Origin: Streptomyces xanthophaeus
Lineage (GTDB): Bacteria; Actinomycetota; Actinomycetes; Streptomycetales; Streptomycetaceae
Assembly: GCF_000725805.1 (NCBI RefSeq)
Contig: NZ_JOFT01000030.1
Location: forward strand, 1-64,000
Direction: 5' to 3'
DNA length: 64,000 bases
In this document: positions 23,187 to 31,204 of the stretch, piece by piece
Numbering within the stretch: the first letter of the stretch is position 1
How the letters are laid out: each line of letters begins with the position of its first letter
Made by a program: the position numbers and the translations under genes
Notes under the pieces: model-generated
Databases searched by the model: none
Told to the model about the DNA's origin: nothing
Seen by the model: only the letters and a program-made list of their open reading frames with translations

Positions 23187-23629
23187 ACCCCGACGCCCAG
23201 GGCCTCGGTCGCCTTCGGGTTCAGGAGCAGGGCCGCGACCGCCACCGCAGACACGGCCAGCGCCGCACCCGCAACGGCCATCAGCCCGCCGCTGCCGAAC
23301 AGGGTCCAGGCCACCGGCAGCGCCATCAGCTGGGTGATCAGGGCCGGCCCGCGGCTCCAGCGGCGGCCCAGCCGCAGTCCGCGGGCCGCGACCAGCGGCA
23401 CCGCGGCGAGCGCGAGGAGGGTGACCCCGCCCGTCGCGGCCATCTGTACGGACTCGGGGTCGCCCACGACGGCGGTCACCAGCATGTAGACGGCGAGACC
23501 CGCCACCACCAGGCCCTGGAGGCCGGTGAGCACCGCGGCGGCGGTCAGCCGGCCGGGCAGCGCACCGGTCCCGGCGGCGTCGGGGGCGGGGGCGTTCGCG
23601 CGGGCGCTCTGGGGCTGCTTCTCACTCAC
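23174..23629 (-). CDS. Integral membrane protein, unknown function
   Basis: A 151-residue protein with a short polar N-terminus (SEKQPQSARANAPAPD) and four hydrophobic segments from about residue 28 onward, ending in LLNPKATEALGVGVSAS. No catalytic motif is recognised. The start is GTG 23629; the frame extends further upstream but that part is low-complexity and lies beside the divergent DAG kinase promoter. The 3' end coincides with a small tandem repeat that supplies the stop codon, so the C-terminus may vary between strains. It is convergent with sigH. Confidence 0.75.
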   Translation of the reverse strand: MSEKQPQSARANAPAPDAAGTGALPGRLTAAAVLTGLQGLVVAGLAVYMLVTAVVGDPESVQMAATGGVTLLALAAVPLVAARGLRLGRRWSRGPALITQLMALPVAWTLFGSGGLMAVAGAALAVSAVAVAALLLNPKATEALGVGVSAS

Positions 23630-23712
23630 CCGAGCAGCGTAGCCGCCCGCCCCCGGCCCGGAGGGGACGGGCAGTAGAGTCGCCGCGCGAAGGGGTGGGT
23701 AGTCTGGCGCAC

Positions 23713-24678
23713 ATGCGTGCACTTCTCGTGGCCAACCCAGCAGCGACGACCACCAGTGCGCGCACGCGCGACGTCCTCGTACACGCCCTGGCCAGCGAAA
23801 TGAAGCTGGAGGCGGTCACCACCGAGTACCGCGGGCACGCCAAGGACCTGGGCCGCAAGGCCGCGCACGAGGGTCTGGACCTCGTCGTGGCACTGGGCGG
23901 CGACGGCACGGTCAACGAGGTGGTCAACGGGCTGCTGCACAACGGGCCCGATCCGGAGCGGCTGCCCCGCCTGGCGGTGGTCCCCGGCGGCTCCACCAAT
24001 GTGTTCGCACGGGCCCTCGGCCTGCCCAACGACGCGGTCGAGGCGACCGGCGCCCTGCTGGACGCACTGCGGGAGCAGCGCGAGCGGACGGTCGGCCTGG
24101 GTCTGGCGGCGGGCACCCCGGGCACGGAGGACGAGTCGGTCCCGGCGCGCTGGTTCACCTTCTGCGCGGGCTTCGGCTTCGACGCGGGTGTGGTGGGGCG
24201 GGTCGAGCAGCAGCGGGAGCGCGGCAAGCGTTCGACGCACGCACTGTACGTACGACAGCTGATGCGGCAGTTCTGGGAGGAACCGAACCGCCGGCACGGC
24301 ACGGTCACGCTGGAGCGGCCCGGCGCGGATCCGGTGACGGATCTGGTGCTGTCGATAGTGTGCAACACCTCGCCGTGGACGTTCCTGGGCAATCGTCCGC
24401 TTTACGCCTCTCCGGAGGCGTCGTTCGATACTGCGCTTGACGTACTGGCCCTCAACCGTTTGTCAACTCCGGCGGTCGCTCGGTACGCGACACAGCTCCT
24501 GACCTCCACTCCTGAGCGCGGTCCGCACGGCAAGCACGCGGTGTCTCTGCACGATTTGACCGACTTCACCTTGCATTCGAAGGTTCCCCTTCCCTTCCAG
24601 ATGGACGGCGACCACCTCGGACTGCGCACCAGCGTTCGGTTCACAGGCGTACGCCGGGCACTGCGTGTGATTGTGTGA
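23713..24678 (+). CDS. Diacylglycerol kinase family lipid kinase
   Basis: A 321-residue DAGK catalytic-domain protein. The N-terminus MRALLVANPAATTTSARTRD and the ATP-binding motif VVALGGDGTVNEVVNGLL (GGDGT, about 65-69) with VVPGGSTNVFARALGLP define the family. FGFDAGVVGRV follows. It phosphorylates diacylglycerol, sphingoid bases or related lipids at the membrane face; the physiological substrate is not resolved. In mycobacteria a homologue lies close to whiB1, matching the wblE neighbour here. The start ATG 23713 gives the conserved MRALLVANP; only a weak ribosome binding site is seen. Confidence 0.88.
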   Translation: MRALLVANPAATTTSARTRDVLVHALASEMKLEAVTTEYRGHAKDLGRKAAHEGLDLVVALGGDGTVNEVVNGLLHNGPDPERLPRLAVVPGGSTNVFARALGLPNDAVEATGALLDALREQRERTVGLGLAAGTPGTEDESVPARWFTFCAGFGFDAGVVGRVEQQRERGKRSTHALYVRQLMRQFWEEPNRRHGTVTLERPGADPVTDLVLSIVCNTSPWTFLGNRPLYASPEASFDTALDVLALNRLSTPAVARYATQLLTSTPERGPHGKHAVSLHDLTDFTLHSKVPLPFQMDGDHLGLRTSVRFTGVRRALRVIV

Positions 24679-24998
24679 GTGGAAGGGCCCAAAGTCCTTT
24701 CACTCGAACGTTTACACGTCGGTCCACCCCCAGGAAGTAGGGCTGTGACCTAGTCGACACCGACGAATCAAAAAAAACTTTCCGGAAGGGGTTGTATCCC
24801 CGTCCGAGGTTTGCGAATCTCTACATGGCGATCGGGACAGCCCGCAGCACCCGGCACCCACACAGACCGCCAGAACCCCTCCACGAATCACGGACCTCCA
24901 CCAGGAAACTGGGCGGTCGCCCTTCCCTCACGGGGGGATTCGTGAAAGCGTTCACATTCACAAGCAACCTGCCCGCAATACAAGGAGATGGAGCAGCC
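24679..24998 (+). promoter_or_regulatory. Long upstream region of wblE
   Basis: 320 bp without a gene. It contains an A8 tract (about 24770-24777), very unusual in this GC-rich DNA, and a GTGAA-AGCG-TTCAC inverted repeat (24942-24955) 44 bp before the wblE ATG. The repeat may be an operator or leader hairpin. Precise promoter boxes could not be assigned. Confidence 0.4.
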
Positions 24999-25256
24999 AT
25001 GGACTGGCGTCACAACGCCGTTTGTCGTGAGGAAGACCCGGAACTCTTCTTCCCCATCGGCAACACCGGTCCTGCGCTGCTGCAGATCGAGGAAGCCAAG
25101 GCCGTCTGCCGCCGCTGCCCCGTCATGGAGCAGTGCCTGCAGTGGGCGCTCGAGTCCGGTCAGGACTCCGGTGTCTGGGGCGGTCTCAGCGAGGACGAGC
25201 GCCGCGCAATGAAGCGCCGCGCCGCTCGCAACCGGGCGCGCAACGCCAGCGCCTGA
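24999..25256 (+). CDS. wblE: WhiB family iron-sulfur regulator WblE
   Basis: An 85-residue Wbl protein. The four [4Fe-4S] cysteines are Cys9, Cys37, Cys40 and Cys46 (CxxC...C), followed by the GVWGGL turn (58-63) and the basic C-terminal helix KRRAARNRARNASA for DNA contact. It is the orthologue type of mycobacterial WhiB1: both lie divergent or adjacent to a PdtaS-like kinase. WhiB1 partners the primary sigma factor and senses nitric oxide through its cluster; the same is likely here. AAGGAG lies about 11 bases before the ATG. A hairpin terminator follows at 25322. Confidence 0.95.
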   Translation: MDWRHNAVCREEDPELFFPIGNTGPALLQIEEAKAVCRRCPVMEQCLQWALESGQDSGVWGGLSEDERRAMKRRAARNRARNASA

Positions 25257-25321
25257 CAACGACTTTCGAGCCTCGACGCAGCGCGTAGTACCCCATTAAG
25301 CGCTAGGCAACGTGCTCTTGG

Positions 25322-25352
25322 ACCCCGGACCGAAAACCATTCGGTCCGGGGT
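25322..25352. terminator. Bidirectional terminator between wblE and the kinase gene
   Basis: A perfect 13-bp stem (ACCCCGGACCGAA with its complement) and 5-base loop between the convergent genes. Confidence 0.82.
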
Positions 25353-25435
25353 TCAGTGCTGTCCGGACCCTTGCGGAGAAGCCGTTCGGTCACCGTGCGT
25401 GACCGGCCGGGCGGGCGCCCGGACTGCTCCGCGGA

Positions 25436-26905
25436 CTACTTCTGGGGGCTGGACGGTATGTCGAGGACGACCTTGGTGCCGCGCGGCTGGGCCCGGACCA
25501 TGTCGAACGTACCGCCGAGCTCTCCCTCCACGAGGGTGCGGACGATCTGCAGTCCGAGGTTGCCGGCCCGCTGCGGGTCGAAGCCCTCGGGCAGACCGCA
25601 GCCGTCGTCCAGCACCGTGATCATCAGCCGGGCGTCCGCGCGGCCGGTGCCGGTGCGGGTCGCGGACACCTCGACGGTGCCGCCCTCCCCCGCCGTGAAG
25701 GCGTGCTCCAGGGCGTTCTGGAGGATCTCGGTCAGCACCATGGACAGCGGAGTGGCGACCTCCGCGTCCAGGATCCCGAAGCGTCCGGTGCGCCGGCACT
25801 GCACCTTGCCGGGGGAGATCTCCGCGACCATCGCGATCACGCGGTCGGCGATCTCGTCGAACTCGACCCGCTCGTCCAGGTTCTGAGAGAGCGTCTCGTG
25901 CACGATCGCGATCGATCCCACGCGGCGCACGGCTTCATTGAGCGCCTCGCGGCCGTTCTCCGAATCCATCCGCCGGGCCTGGAGCCGCAGGAGGGCCGCC
26001 ACCGTCTGGAGGTTGTTCTTCACCCGGTGGTGGATCTCCCGGATGGTCGCGTCCTTGGTGATCAATTCGCGTTCGCGACGGCGCAGTTCCGTGACGTCGC
26101 GGCACAGCACCAGGGATCCGATCCGGATCCCCTTCGGCTTCAGCGGGATGGCGCGCAGCTGGATGACCCCGCCGTTGCCCTCGACCTCGGTCTCCCGCGG
26201 GGCCCAGCCGCTGGCCAGCTTGACCAGGGCCTCGTCCACCGGGCCCCGGGACGGGGCGAGTTCCGTGGTGGTGTCGCCGAGGTGCTGGCCCACCAGGTCG
26301 GAGGCGAGGCCGAGGCGGTGGTAGGCGGAGAGCGCGTTCGGCGAGGCGTAGGTGACCACGCCGTCGGCGTCGAGGCGGATCAGTCCGTCCCCGACGCGCG
26401 GGGAGGCGTCCATGTCGACCTGCTGGCCGGGGAAGGGGAAGGAACCCGCCGCGATCATCTGGGCCAGGTCGGAGGCGGACTGGAGGTAGGTCAGCTCCAG
26501 CCGGCTCGGTGTACGCACAGTGAGCAGGTTGGTGTTGCGTGCGATCACGCCCAGTACCCGGCCCTCGCGGCGCACGGGGATCGACTCGACGCGCACGGGC
26601 ACCTCCTCGCGCCATTCCGGGTCGCCCTCGCGCACGATCCGGCCCTCGTCGAGGGCGGCGTCGAGCAGCGGGCGGCGGCCGCGCGGCACCAGGTGGCCGA
26701 CCATGTCGTCCTGGTACGAGGTGGGGCCGGTGTTCGGGCGCATCTGCGCGACCGAGACGTACCGCGTGCCGTCGAGGGTGGGCACCCACAGCACGAGGTC
26801 GGCGAAGGAGAGGTCGGAGAGCAGCTGCCACTCCGAGACCAGCAGGTGGAGCCACTCCAGTTCGGTTTCACTGAGAGCGGTGTGCTGGCGGACGAGGTCG
26901 TTCAT
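25436..26905 (-). CDS. PdtaS-like sensor histidine kinase
   Basis: A 489-residue soluble kinase. The N-terminal GAF-like sensor domain (about 1-155) and a PAS domain (about 170-285; DGLIRLDADGVVTYASPNALSAYHRLG) precede a HisKA_2 domain with IREIHHRVKNNLQTVAALLRLQ and an ATPase domain (MVLTEILQNALEHAF; DDGCGLPEGF; NLGLQIVRTLV). No membrane spans. In Mycobacterium the homologous PdtaS lies beside whiB1 and signals through the RNA-binding antiterminator PdtaR; no response regulator is adjacent here, so the kinase is orphan in this window. Start ATG 26905 lacks a ribosome binding site; a GTG 12 bases earlier is possible. Confidence 0.88.
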   Translation of the reverse strand: MNDLVRQHTALSETELEWLHLLVSEWQLLSDLSFADLVLWVPTLDGTRYVSVAQMRPNTGPTSYQDDMVGHLVPRGRRPLLDAALDEGRIVREGDPEWREEVPVRVESIPVRREGRVLGVIARNTNLLTVRTPSRLELTYLQSASDLAQMIAAGSFPFPGQQVDMDASPRVGDGLIRLDADGVVTYASPNALSAYHRLGLASDLVGQHLGDTTTELAPSRGPVDEALVKLASGWAPRETEVEGNGGVIQLRAIPLKPKGIRIGSLVLCRDVTELRRRERELITKDATIREIHHRVKNNLQTVAALLRLQARRMDSENGREALNEAVRRVGSIAIVHETLSQNLDERVEFDEIADRVIAMVAEISPGKVQCRRTGRFGILDAEVATPLSMVLTEILQNALEHAFTAGEGGTVEVSATRTGTGRADARLMITVLDDGCGLPEGFDPQRAGNLGLQIVRTLVEGELGGTFDMVRAQPRGTKVVLDIPSSPQK

Positions 26906-27049
26906 GGAGGGCACGTTGCGAGCGTACCCCGGGTACGGCGCATGACTTTCCCCACGGGAATACCCAGGAGTATCCAGGAAGCCCACGGGCCGCGTACTGT
27001 TGGAGGAAGTGACGGGAGTACGGGCCCGGTCATTGGATAGACAGAACAG

Positions 27050-27065
27050 ATTGGTCTAGTCCACA
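27050..27065. promoter_or_regulatory. Orphan DasR-responsive element (dre)
   Basis: ATTGGTCTAGTCCACA matches the dre consensus ACTGGTCTAGACCACT at 13 of 16 positions. It lies in the 372-bp gap between the kinase and TetR genes and no das/nag gene starts nearby. A sequence ACAGGAGGACGG follows about 45 bp on the plus strand without a start codon or open frame after it. It could control the kinase on the minus strand or be a relic. Confidence 0.6.
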
Positions 27066-27199
27066 ATTGAGTAAAGCTTCCGCCCTCCCCGCACAGGAGG
27101 ACGGATCGAGGTAAGCCGCGCGCTCTGCCCTGACCGCGCAGGCACCTCCCAAACGGCCGCCGGGCACCGCACACCCGACGGCCGGAAGTACTCCGGGCT

Positions 27200-27237
27200 A
27201 CGGTGCCGGGCGGGCTGAGGGTCCCGCCTTGCACCGT
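27200..27237 (-). terminator. Terminator-like hairpin after the TetR gene
   Basis: ACGGTGC pairs with GCACCGT and inner GGCGGG with CCCGCC, interrupted by a small internal loop, about 40 bp downstream of the TetR stop on the minus strand. Confidence 0.6.
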
Positions 27238-27277
27238 GGCCCAGAGGAATCCCCGGAGCCGGTCCGCGCTCCCGCCC

Positions 27278-27871
27278 TCACTGCGGCCAGGCCAGCACGG
27301 CCCGCCGTGCGAGTGCCTCCAACTCCTCCCGGCTCGCCCCGTCCCGCGACTGCTGGGACATCCCCTGCAGCACGGCCGCGGTGTAGCGCGCCAGCGCCCG
27401 TACGCCGGTGTCCGCGGGCAGCACCCCGGCGGCCACGTCCGCCGCGATCCGGGTCTCGAACATCGCCATGGTGGCCTCGCGCCGCTCGCGCAGGGCCTCG
27501 GCCACCTCCCGCGAGGTCGTGTTCACCGCCGCGTTGATCACCATGCAGCCCCGCGGGTGGGCCGGGTCGGTGTAGATCTCCGCCGCCTCGCGCAGCACCC
27601 GCTCCACCGCAGCGCGGGCGGTCGGCTCCTCGGCGAGCGCCACGGTCGCGAAGTGCGCGTACCGGCCTCCGTAGACCACGACGACCTCGTCGAAGAGCTT
27701 GCGCTTGTCACCGAAGGCCGCGTAGAGGCTGGGCGCCCCGATCCCCAGGGCGGCGGTCAGCTCGGCGATGGAGGTCGCCTCGTAGCCGTGCTCCCAGAAG
27801 GTGAGCATCGCCTTGTCGAGGGCGGCGTCACGGTCGAAGGAGCGGGGCCTGCCGCGCTGTCCTGTCACCAT
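27278..27871 (-). CDS. TetR family repressor of the divergent SDR gene
   Basis: A 197-residue TetR regulator. The HTH is in FDRDAALDKAMLTFWEHGYEATSIAELTAALGIGAPSLYAAFGDKRKLFDEVV (about 12-65). The ligand domain includes HPRGCMVINAAVN, the C-terminal type (TetR_C_16/YcdC-like) with a conserved cysteine. It is divergent from a short-chain dehydrogenase with 85 bp between starts, where GACCGCTA and TAGCGGTC form an inverted pair. The usual logic would be repression of the SDR gene and of itself, relieved by a small molecule, unidentified here. The start is an ATG at the junction with the operator region. Confidence 0.9.
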   Translation of the reverse strand: MVTGQRGRPRSFDRDAALDKAMLTFWEHGYEATSIAELTAALGIGAPSLYAAFGDKRKLFDEVVVVYGGRYAHFATVALAEEPTARAAVERVLREAAEIYTDPAHPRGCMVINAAVNTTSREVAEALRERREATMAMFETRIAADVAAGVLPADTGVRALARYTAAVLQGMSQQSRDGASREELEALARRAVLAWPQ

Positions 27872-27887
27872 GCGCGAATTCTATATC

Positions 27888-27928
27888 GACCGCTAGCGAA
27901 TCTGGTACGGTCCCTTTCTGTAGCGGTC
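27888..27928. promoter_or_regulatory. TetR operator candidate between divergent genes
   Basis: GACCGCTA (27888-27895) and TAGCGGTC (27921-27928) are perfect inverted copies separated by 25 bp in the 85-bp promoter region shared by the TetR and SDR genes. Each may be a site for a repressor dimer. Confidence 0.6.
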
Positions 27929-27956
27929 ACTAGTCATTTCGAAGGGGAGGTGCGCC

Positions 27957-28718
27957 ATGGGCGTGCTCGAAGGACGTACGGCACTGGTCACGGGCGGCAG
28001 CCGGGGCATCGGGCGGGCCGTGGCAGAGCGGCTGGCGCGGGACGGCGCGCTGGTCGCCGTGCACTACGGCCGGGACGCGGCGGCGGCCGCGGAGACGGTG
28101 TCGGCGATCGAGGAGGCCGGTGGCCGGGCCTTCGCCCTCGGGGCCGATCTCGCCGTCCCGGGCGGCGCACAGGCCCTCTGGGCCGCCTACGCGGCGCACC
28201 CGGCCCGTACCGAAGGCGTGGACATCCTGGTCAACAACGCGGGGGCGGCGACCTTCGCCGGGATCGAGGACACCGACGAGGAGGCCTACGACCGGGCGCA
28301 CGCCCTGAACGCCAAGGCGCCGTTCTTCGTGATCCGGCACGGGCTGGCCCGGCTGCGCGACGGCGGCCGGATCGTGAACGTGACCGGCACCCCGCACATC
28401 GCCCTGCCCGCGATCCTGGCCACCGTCATGGCCAAGGGCGCGGTGAACGCGCTGAGCACCTCGCTCGCCGCCGAGCTCGCCCCGCGCGGGATCACCGTGA
28501 ACTCGGTGGGCCCGGGCATCACCGCGACCGATCTGAACGCCGCCCTGCTCGCCGATCCGGCGACCCGGGCCCACCTTGCCTCCCGGTCCGTCTTCCACCG
28601 CGTGGGCACGGCCGGGGAGGTCGCGGACGTGGTCGCCTTCCTGGCCTCCCCCGACTCCCGCTGGGTCACGGGCCAGCACCTCGACGCCACCGGAGGCCTG
28701 CAGCTGGCGCTCGCCTGA
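27957..28718 (+). CDS. SDR family oxidoreductase lacking the catalytic Tyr
   Basis: A 253-residue classical short-chain dehydrogenase. The NADP-binding turn TGGSRGIGR (12-20), the NNAG motif (93-96) and the C-terminal PGxxxT-like VGPGITATDL are intact. At the active site the YxxxK motif reads TVMAK: Lys160 is kept but the Tyr is Thr156, and the catalytic Ser position is Thr143. Activity is therefore doubtful or altered; binding NADP(H) is still likely. Close relatives typically have YAMTK here. GAAGGGGAGG precedes the ATG by about 6 bases. It is controlled, by position, by the divergent TetR protein. Confidence 0.87.
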   Translation: MGVLEGRTALVTGGSRGIGRAVAERLARDGALVAVHYGRDAAAAAETVSAIEEAGGRAFALGADLAVPGGAQALWAAYAAHPARTEGVDILVNNAGAATFAGIEDTDEEAYDRAHALNAKAPFFVIRHGLARLRDGGRIVNVTGTPHIALPAILATVMAKGAVNALSTSLAAELAPRGITVNSVGPGITATDLNAALLADPATRAHLASRSVFHRVGTAGEVADVVAFLASPDSRWVTGQHLDATGGLQLALA

Positions 28719-28816
28719 CGGCCCCGCACGCGGGGCCCGCCGGGAGGCCGGGGCAGGGGAACGGGATCAGGATGGAAAGCGGCGGGAGCCCTCCGTGAGG
28801 CGGCGAGCTCTGCTAG

Positions 28817-28832
28817 ATTGGTCTATACCACA
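28817..28832 (+). promoter_or_regulatory. DasR-responsive element (dre) of nagB
   Basis: ATTGGTCTATACCACA matches the dre consensus ACTGGTCTAGACCACT at 13 of 16 positions and contains the TGGTCTATACCA palindrome. It ends 27 bp before the nagB GTG start, so DasR would repress nagB until glucosamine-6-phosphate accumulates. Confidence 0.85.
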
Positions 28833-28859
28833 TCACCACTCCAGATCGGCAGGCCCCGC

Positions 28860-29645
28860 GTGGAAGTTGTCATCGTCCCGGACGCCAAGGCAGGCGGCGA
28901 GCTCATCGCGGAGGCCATGGCCGCCCTGGTCCGCCGCAAGCCCGAGGCCCTGCTCGGCGTGGCGACCGGCTCTACCCCGCTGCCCATCTACGAGGCCCTG
29001 GCCGCCCAGGTCGCCGAAGGCCGGGTGGACGTCTCCAAGGCCCGGATCTGCCAGCTCGACGAGTACGTCGGCCTGCCGGCCGGGCACCCCGAGTCCTACC
29101 GCGCCGTGGTGCTGCGCGAGGTCGTCGAGCCCCTCGGCCTGTCCGAGGCCGCCTTCATGGGCCCGGACGGCTCCGCCGAGGACATCGTCGGCGCCTGCGA
29201 CGCGTACGACCGCGCCCTCGCCGAGGCCGGCGGCGTGGACCTCCAGCTGCTGGGCATCGGCACGGACGGGCACATCGGCTTCAACGAGCCGTGCTCCTCC
29301 CTGGCCTCCCGCACCCGCATCAAGACGCTGACGGAGCAGACCCGCGTGGACAACGCGCGCTTCTTCGACAACGACCTGGAGCAGGTGCCGCACCACGTCA
29401 TCACCCAGGGCATCGGCACCATCCTCGACGCCCGCCACCTGGTCCTGCTGGCCACGGGCGAGGGCAAGGCCGAGGCCGTGGCACAGACCGTGGAGGGCCC
29501 GCTCTCCGCACTGGTCCCGGCCTCCGCGCTCCAGCTGCACCGCCACGCGACCGTCGTCGTGGACGAGGCGGCCGCCTCGAAGCTGAAGCTGGCGGACTAC
29601 TTCCGCCAGACGTACGCCGACAAGCCCGCCTGGCAGGGCCTGTAG
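28860..29645 (+). CDS. nagB: Glucosamine-6-phosphate deaminase
   Basis: Converts glucosamine-6-phosphate to fructose-6-phosphate and ammonia, the last step feeding N-acetylglucosamine into glycolysis. The 261-residue length matches NagB. Signatures: VATGSTPLPIYEAL near residue 40, LDEYVGLPAGHPESYR (catalytic Asp/Asp region), GIGTDGHIGFNEP with the active-site His, and LLATGEGKAEAV. The GTG start at 28860 gives the family N-terminus MEVVIVPDA. A dre site lies just upstream, and the dasABC/dasR genes follow on the chromosome, so it belongs to the DasR regulon. A strong shared terminator separates it from the convergent GH3 gene. Confidence 0.95.
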   Translation: MEVVIVPDAKAGGELIAEAMAALVRRKPEALLGVATGSTPLPIYEALAAQVAEGRVDVSKARICQLDEYVGLPAGHPESYRAVVLREVVEPLGLSEAAFMGPDGSAEDIVGACDAYDRALAEAGGVDLQLLGIGTDGHIGFNEPCSSLASRTRIKTLTEQTRVDNARFFDNDLEQVPHHVITQGIGTILDARHLVLLATGEGKAEAVAQTVEGPLSALVPASALQLHRHATVVVDEAAASKLKLADYFRQTYADKPAWQGL

Positions 29646-29666
29646 CCGTACCGGCGCCGGACACGA

Positions 29667-29703
29667 GAGAGGGCCGGGCTCCCCTGGGGAGCCCGGCCCT
29701 CTC
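29667..29703. terminator. Bidirectional terminator between nagB and the GH3 gene
   Basis: A perfect 18-bp inverted repeat (GAGAGGGCCGGGCTCCCC and complement) around a single T, so the real loop is 3-7 bases. It closes both convergent operons. Confidence 0.88.
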
Positions 29704-29719
29704 GCCGTACGCCGGACGC

Positions 29720-31198
29720 CTACGCGCCCGCGATGACCTCGGCTGCGGCGCGGCCGCAGACCGGTGCCGCGCCGTGCGTCGCGATGTGCAGGGCACCGCG
29801 CGGCTCGGCGCGCGGCAGGCCCATCTCGACCACGACGGTGTCCGGGCGGGCCGCGACCAGCGCGTCCAGGGCCTCGGCCATCCACGGGTGCCGGTGCGCG
29901 TCGCGGACCACCGCGACGACGGTACGCTCCCCCGCGGCCGCCAGGACCTCGGCGGCCGAGGTGCCCTCGGGGTAGACGCCCGAGGCGGTGTCCGGCAGCA
30001 GCGCGGTCAGTTCGCCGGCCACGCCCCACGGGGTCTCGTCGCCCACCGCGAAGTTCGCGACGGGGCTGAAGGTGGCCACGTACGGGGCCTCGGTCCGGGC
30101 CGCCCGACCGGTGATCACCAGGGCCCGGCGGGCCGCCGTCAGACCGATGTCGGACCCGGCGCCCCGCAGGCCCGCGTCCGGCCGGACCCGGCGGGTCCAC
30201 TCGGCCAGGGCGCGGACCCGGGCCGCCGCGTCGGCCAGCCGCTCCTCGGGGAGCGTGCCCTCGCGCACGGCCGCGACCAGCGCGTCGCGCAGCTGCAGGA
30301 CGGTGCCCTCGTCGGCGAGCCCGCCGCCCACGCAGATCGCGTCGGCTCCCGCCGCGATGGCCAGGACGGAGCCGCGCTCGATGCCGTACGTCCCGGCGAT
30401 GGCGTTCATCTCCATGCCGTCGGTGACGATCAGGCCCTCGTAGCCGAGCTCCTTGCGCAGCAGGCCGGTGAGGATCTGCGGGCTGAGCGTGGCCGGGCGG
30501 GTCGGGTCGAGGGAGGGCACCAGGATGTGCGCGCTCATCACGGCCTTGGTGCCGGCCTCGATGGCCGCCTTGAAGGGGATGAGCTCGCGGGCCTGGAGGG
30601 TGTCCAGGTCCACGTCGATGCGGGGCAGCGCCTCGTGCGAGTCGACGTTGGTGTCGCCGTGTCCCGGGAAGTGCTTGGTGCACGCGGCGACGCCGGAGGC
30701 CTGGAGGCCCTCGACGTACGCGGCGGTGTGCCGGGCGGCGAGCCGGGTGTCGGCGCCGAAGGACCGTACGCCGATGACCGGGTTGTCCGGATTGGAGTTG
30801 ACGTCCGCGGACGGGGCCCAGTTGAGGTTGACCCCGCACTCGGCCAGGCGGCGGCCCAGCTCGCGGGCCACCTCGCGGGTCAGGGCGGTGTCGTCGACGG
30901 CGCCGAGGGCCAGGTTGCCCGGGAAGGACGAGCCGGTGCGGACCTCCAGGCGGGTGACGTCCCCGCCCTCCTCGTCGATGGCGACCAGGAGGTCGTCCCG
31001 CTCGCCCCGCAGCTGCGCGGTCAGCGCGGCGAGCTGCTCGGGCGAGGCGATGTTGCGGCCGAAGAGGCCGACGGCGGTGAGGCCCTCGCCGACGAGGCGG
31101 AGCACCCAGGCCGGGGCGGTGGTGCCCTCGAAGCCGGGCTGCAGGACGGCGAGCGCGTCGCGGGTCACGGTGTCTGAGCGGTGCGCAAGGACAGTCAT
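29720..31198 (-). CDS. GH3 beta-N-acetylhexosaminidase (NagZ-like), cytoplasmic
   Basis: 492 residues, glycoside hydrolase family 3. The TIM-barrel domain holds the NagZ signature KHFPGHGDTNVDSH, whose His/Asp dyad is the acid-base catalyst in N-acetylglucosaminidases of this family, and LIVTDGMEM with the nucleophile Asp. A second domain of about 170 residues follows. No signal peptide, so it should act on imported chitobiose or on cell-wall fragments in the cytoplasm. It lies 6 bp downstream of dasC in the same operon. The combination importer plus hexosaminidase plus nagB completes conversion of chitobiose to fructose-6-phosphate, apart from the deacetylase and kinase encoded elsewhere. 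Confidence 0.92.
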   Translation of the reverse strand: MTVLAHRSDTVTRDALAVLQPGFEGTTAPAWVLRLVGEGLTAVGLFGRNIASPEQLAALTAQLRGERDDLLVAIDEEGGDVTRLEVRTGSSFPGNLALGAVDDTALTREVARELGRRLAECGVNLNWAPSADVNSNPDNPVIGVRSFGADTRLAARHTAAYVEGLQASGVAACTKHFPGHGDTNVDSHEALPRIDVDLDTLQARELIPFKAAIEAGTKAVMSAHILVPSLDPTRPATLSPQILTGLLRKELGYEGLIVTDGMEMNAIAGTYGIERGSVLAIAAGADAICVGGGLADEGTVLQLRDALVAAVREGTLPEERLADAAARVRALAEWTRRVRPDAGLRGAGSDIGLTAARRALVITGRAARTEAPYVATFSPVANFAVGDETPWGVAGELTALLPDTASGVYPEGTSAAEVLAAAGERTVVAVVRDAHRHPWMAEALDALVAARPDTVVVEMGLPRAEPRGALHIATHGAAPVCGRAAAEVIAGA

Positions 31199-31204
31199 GG
31201 GCCG

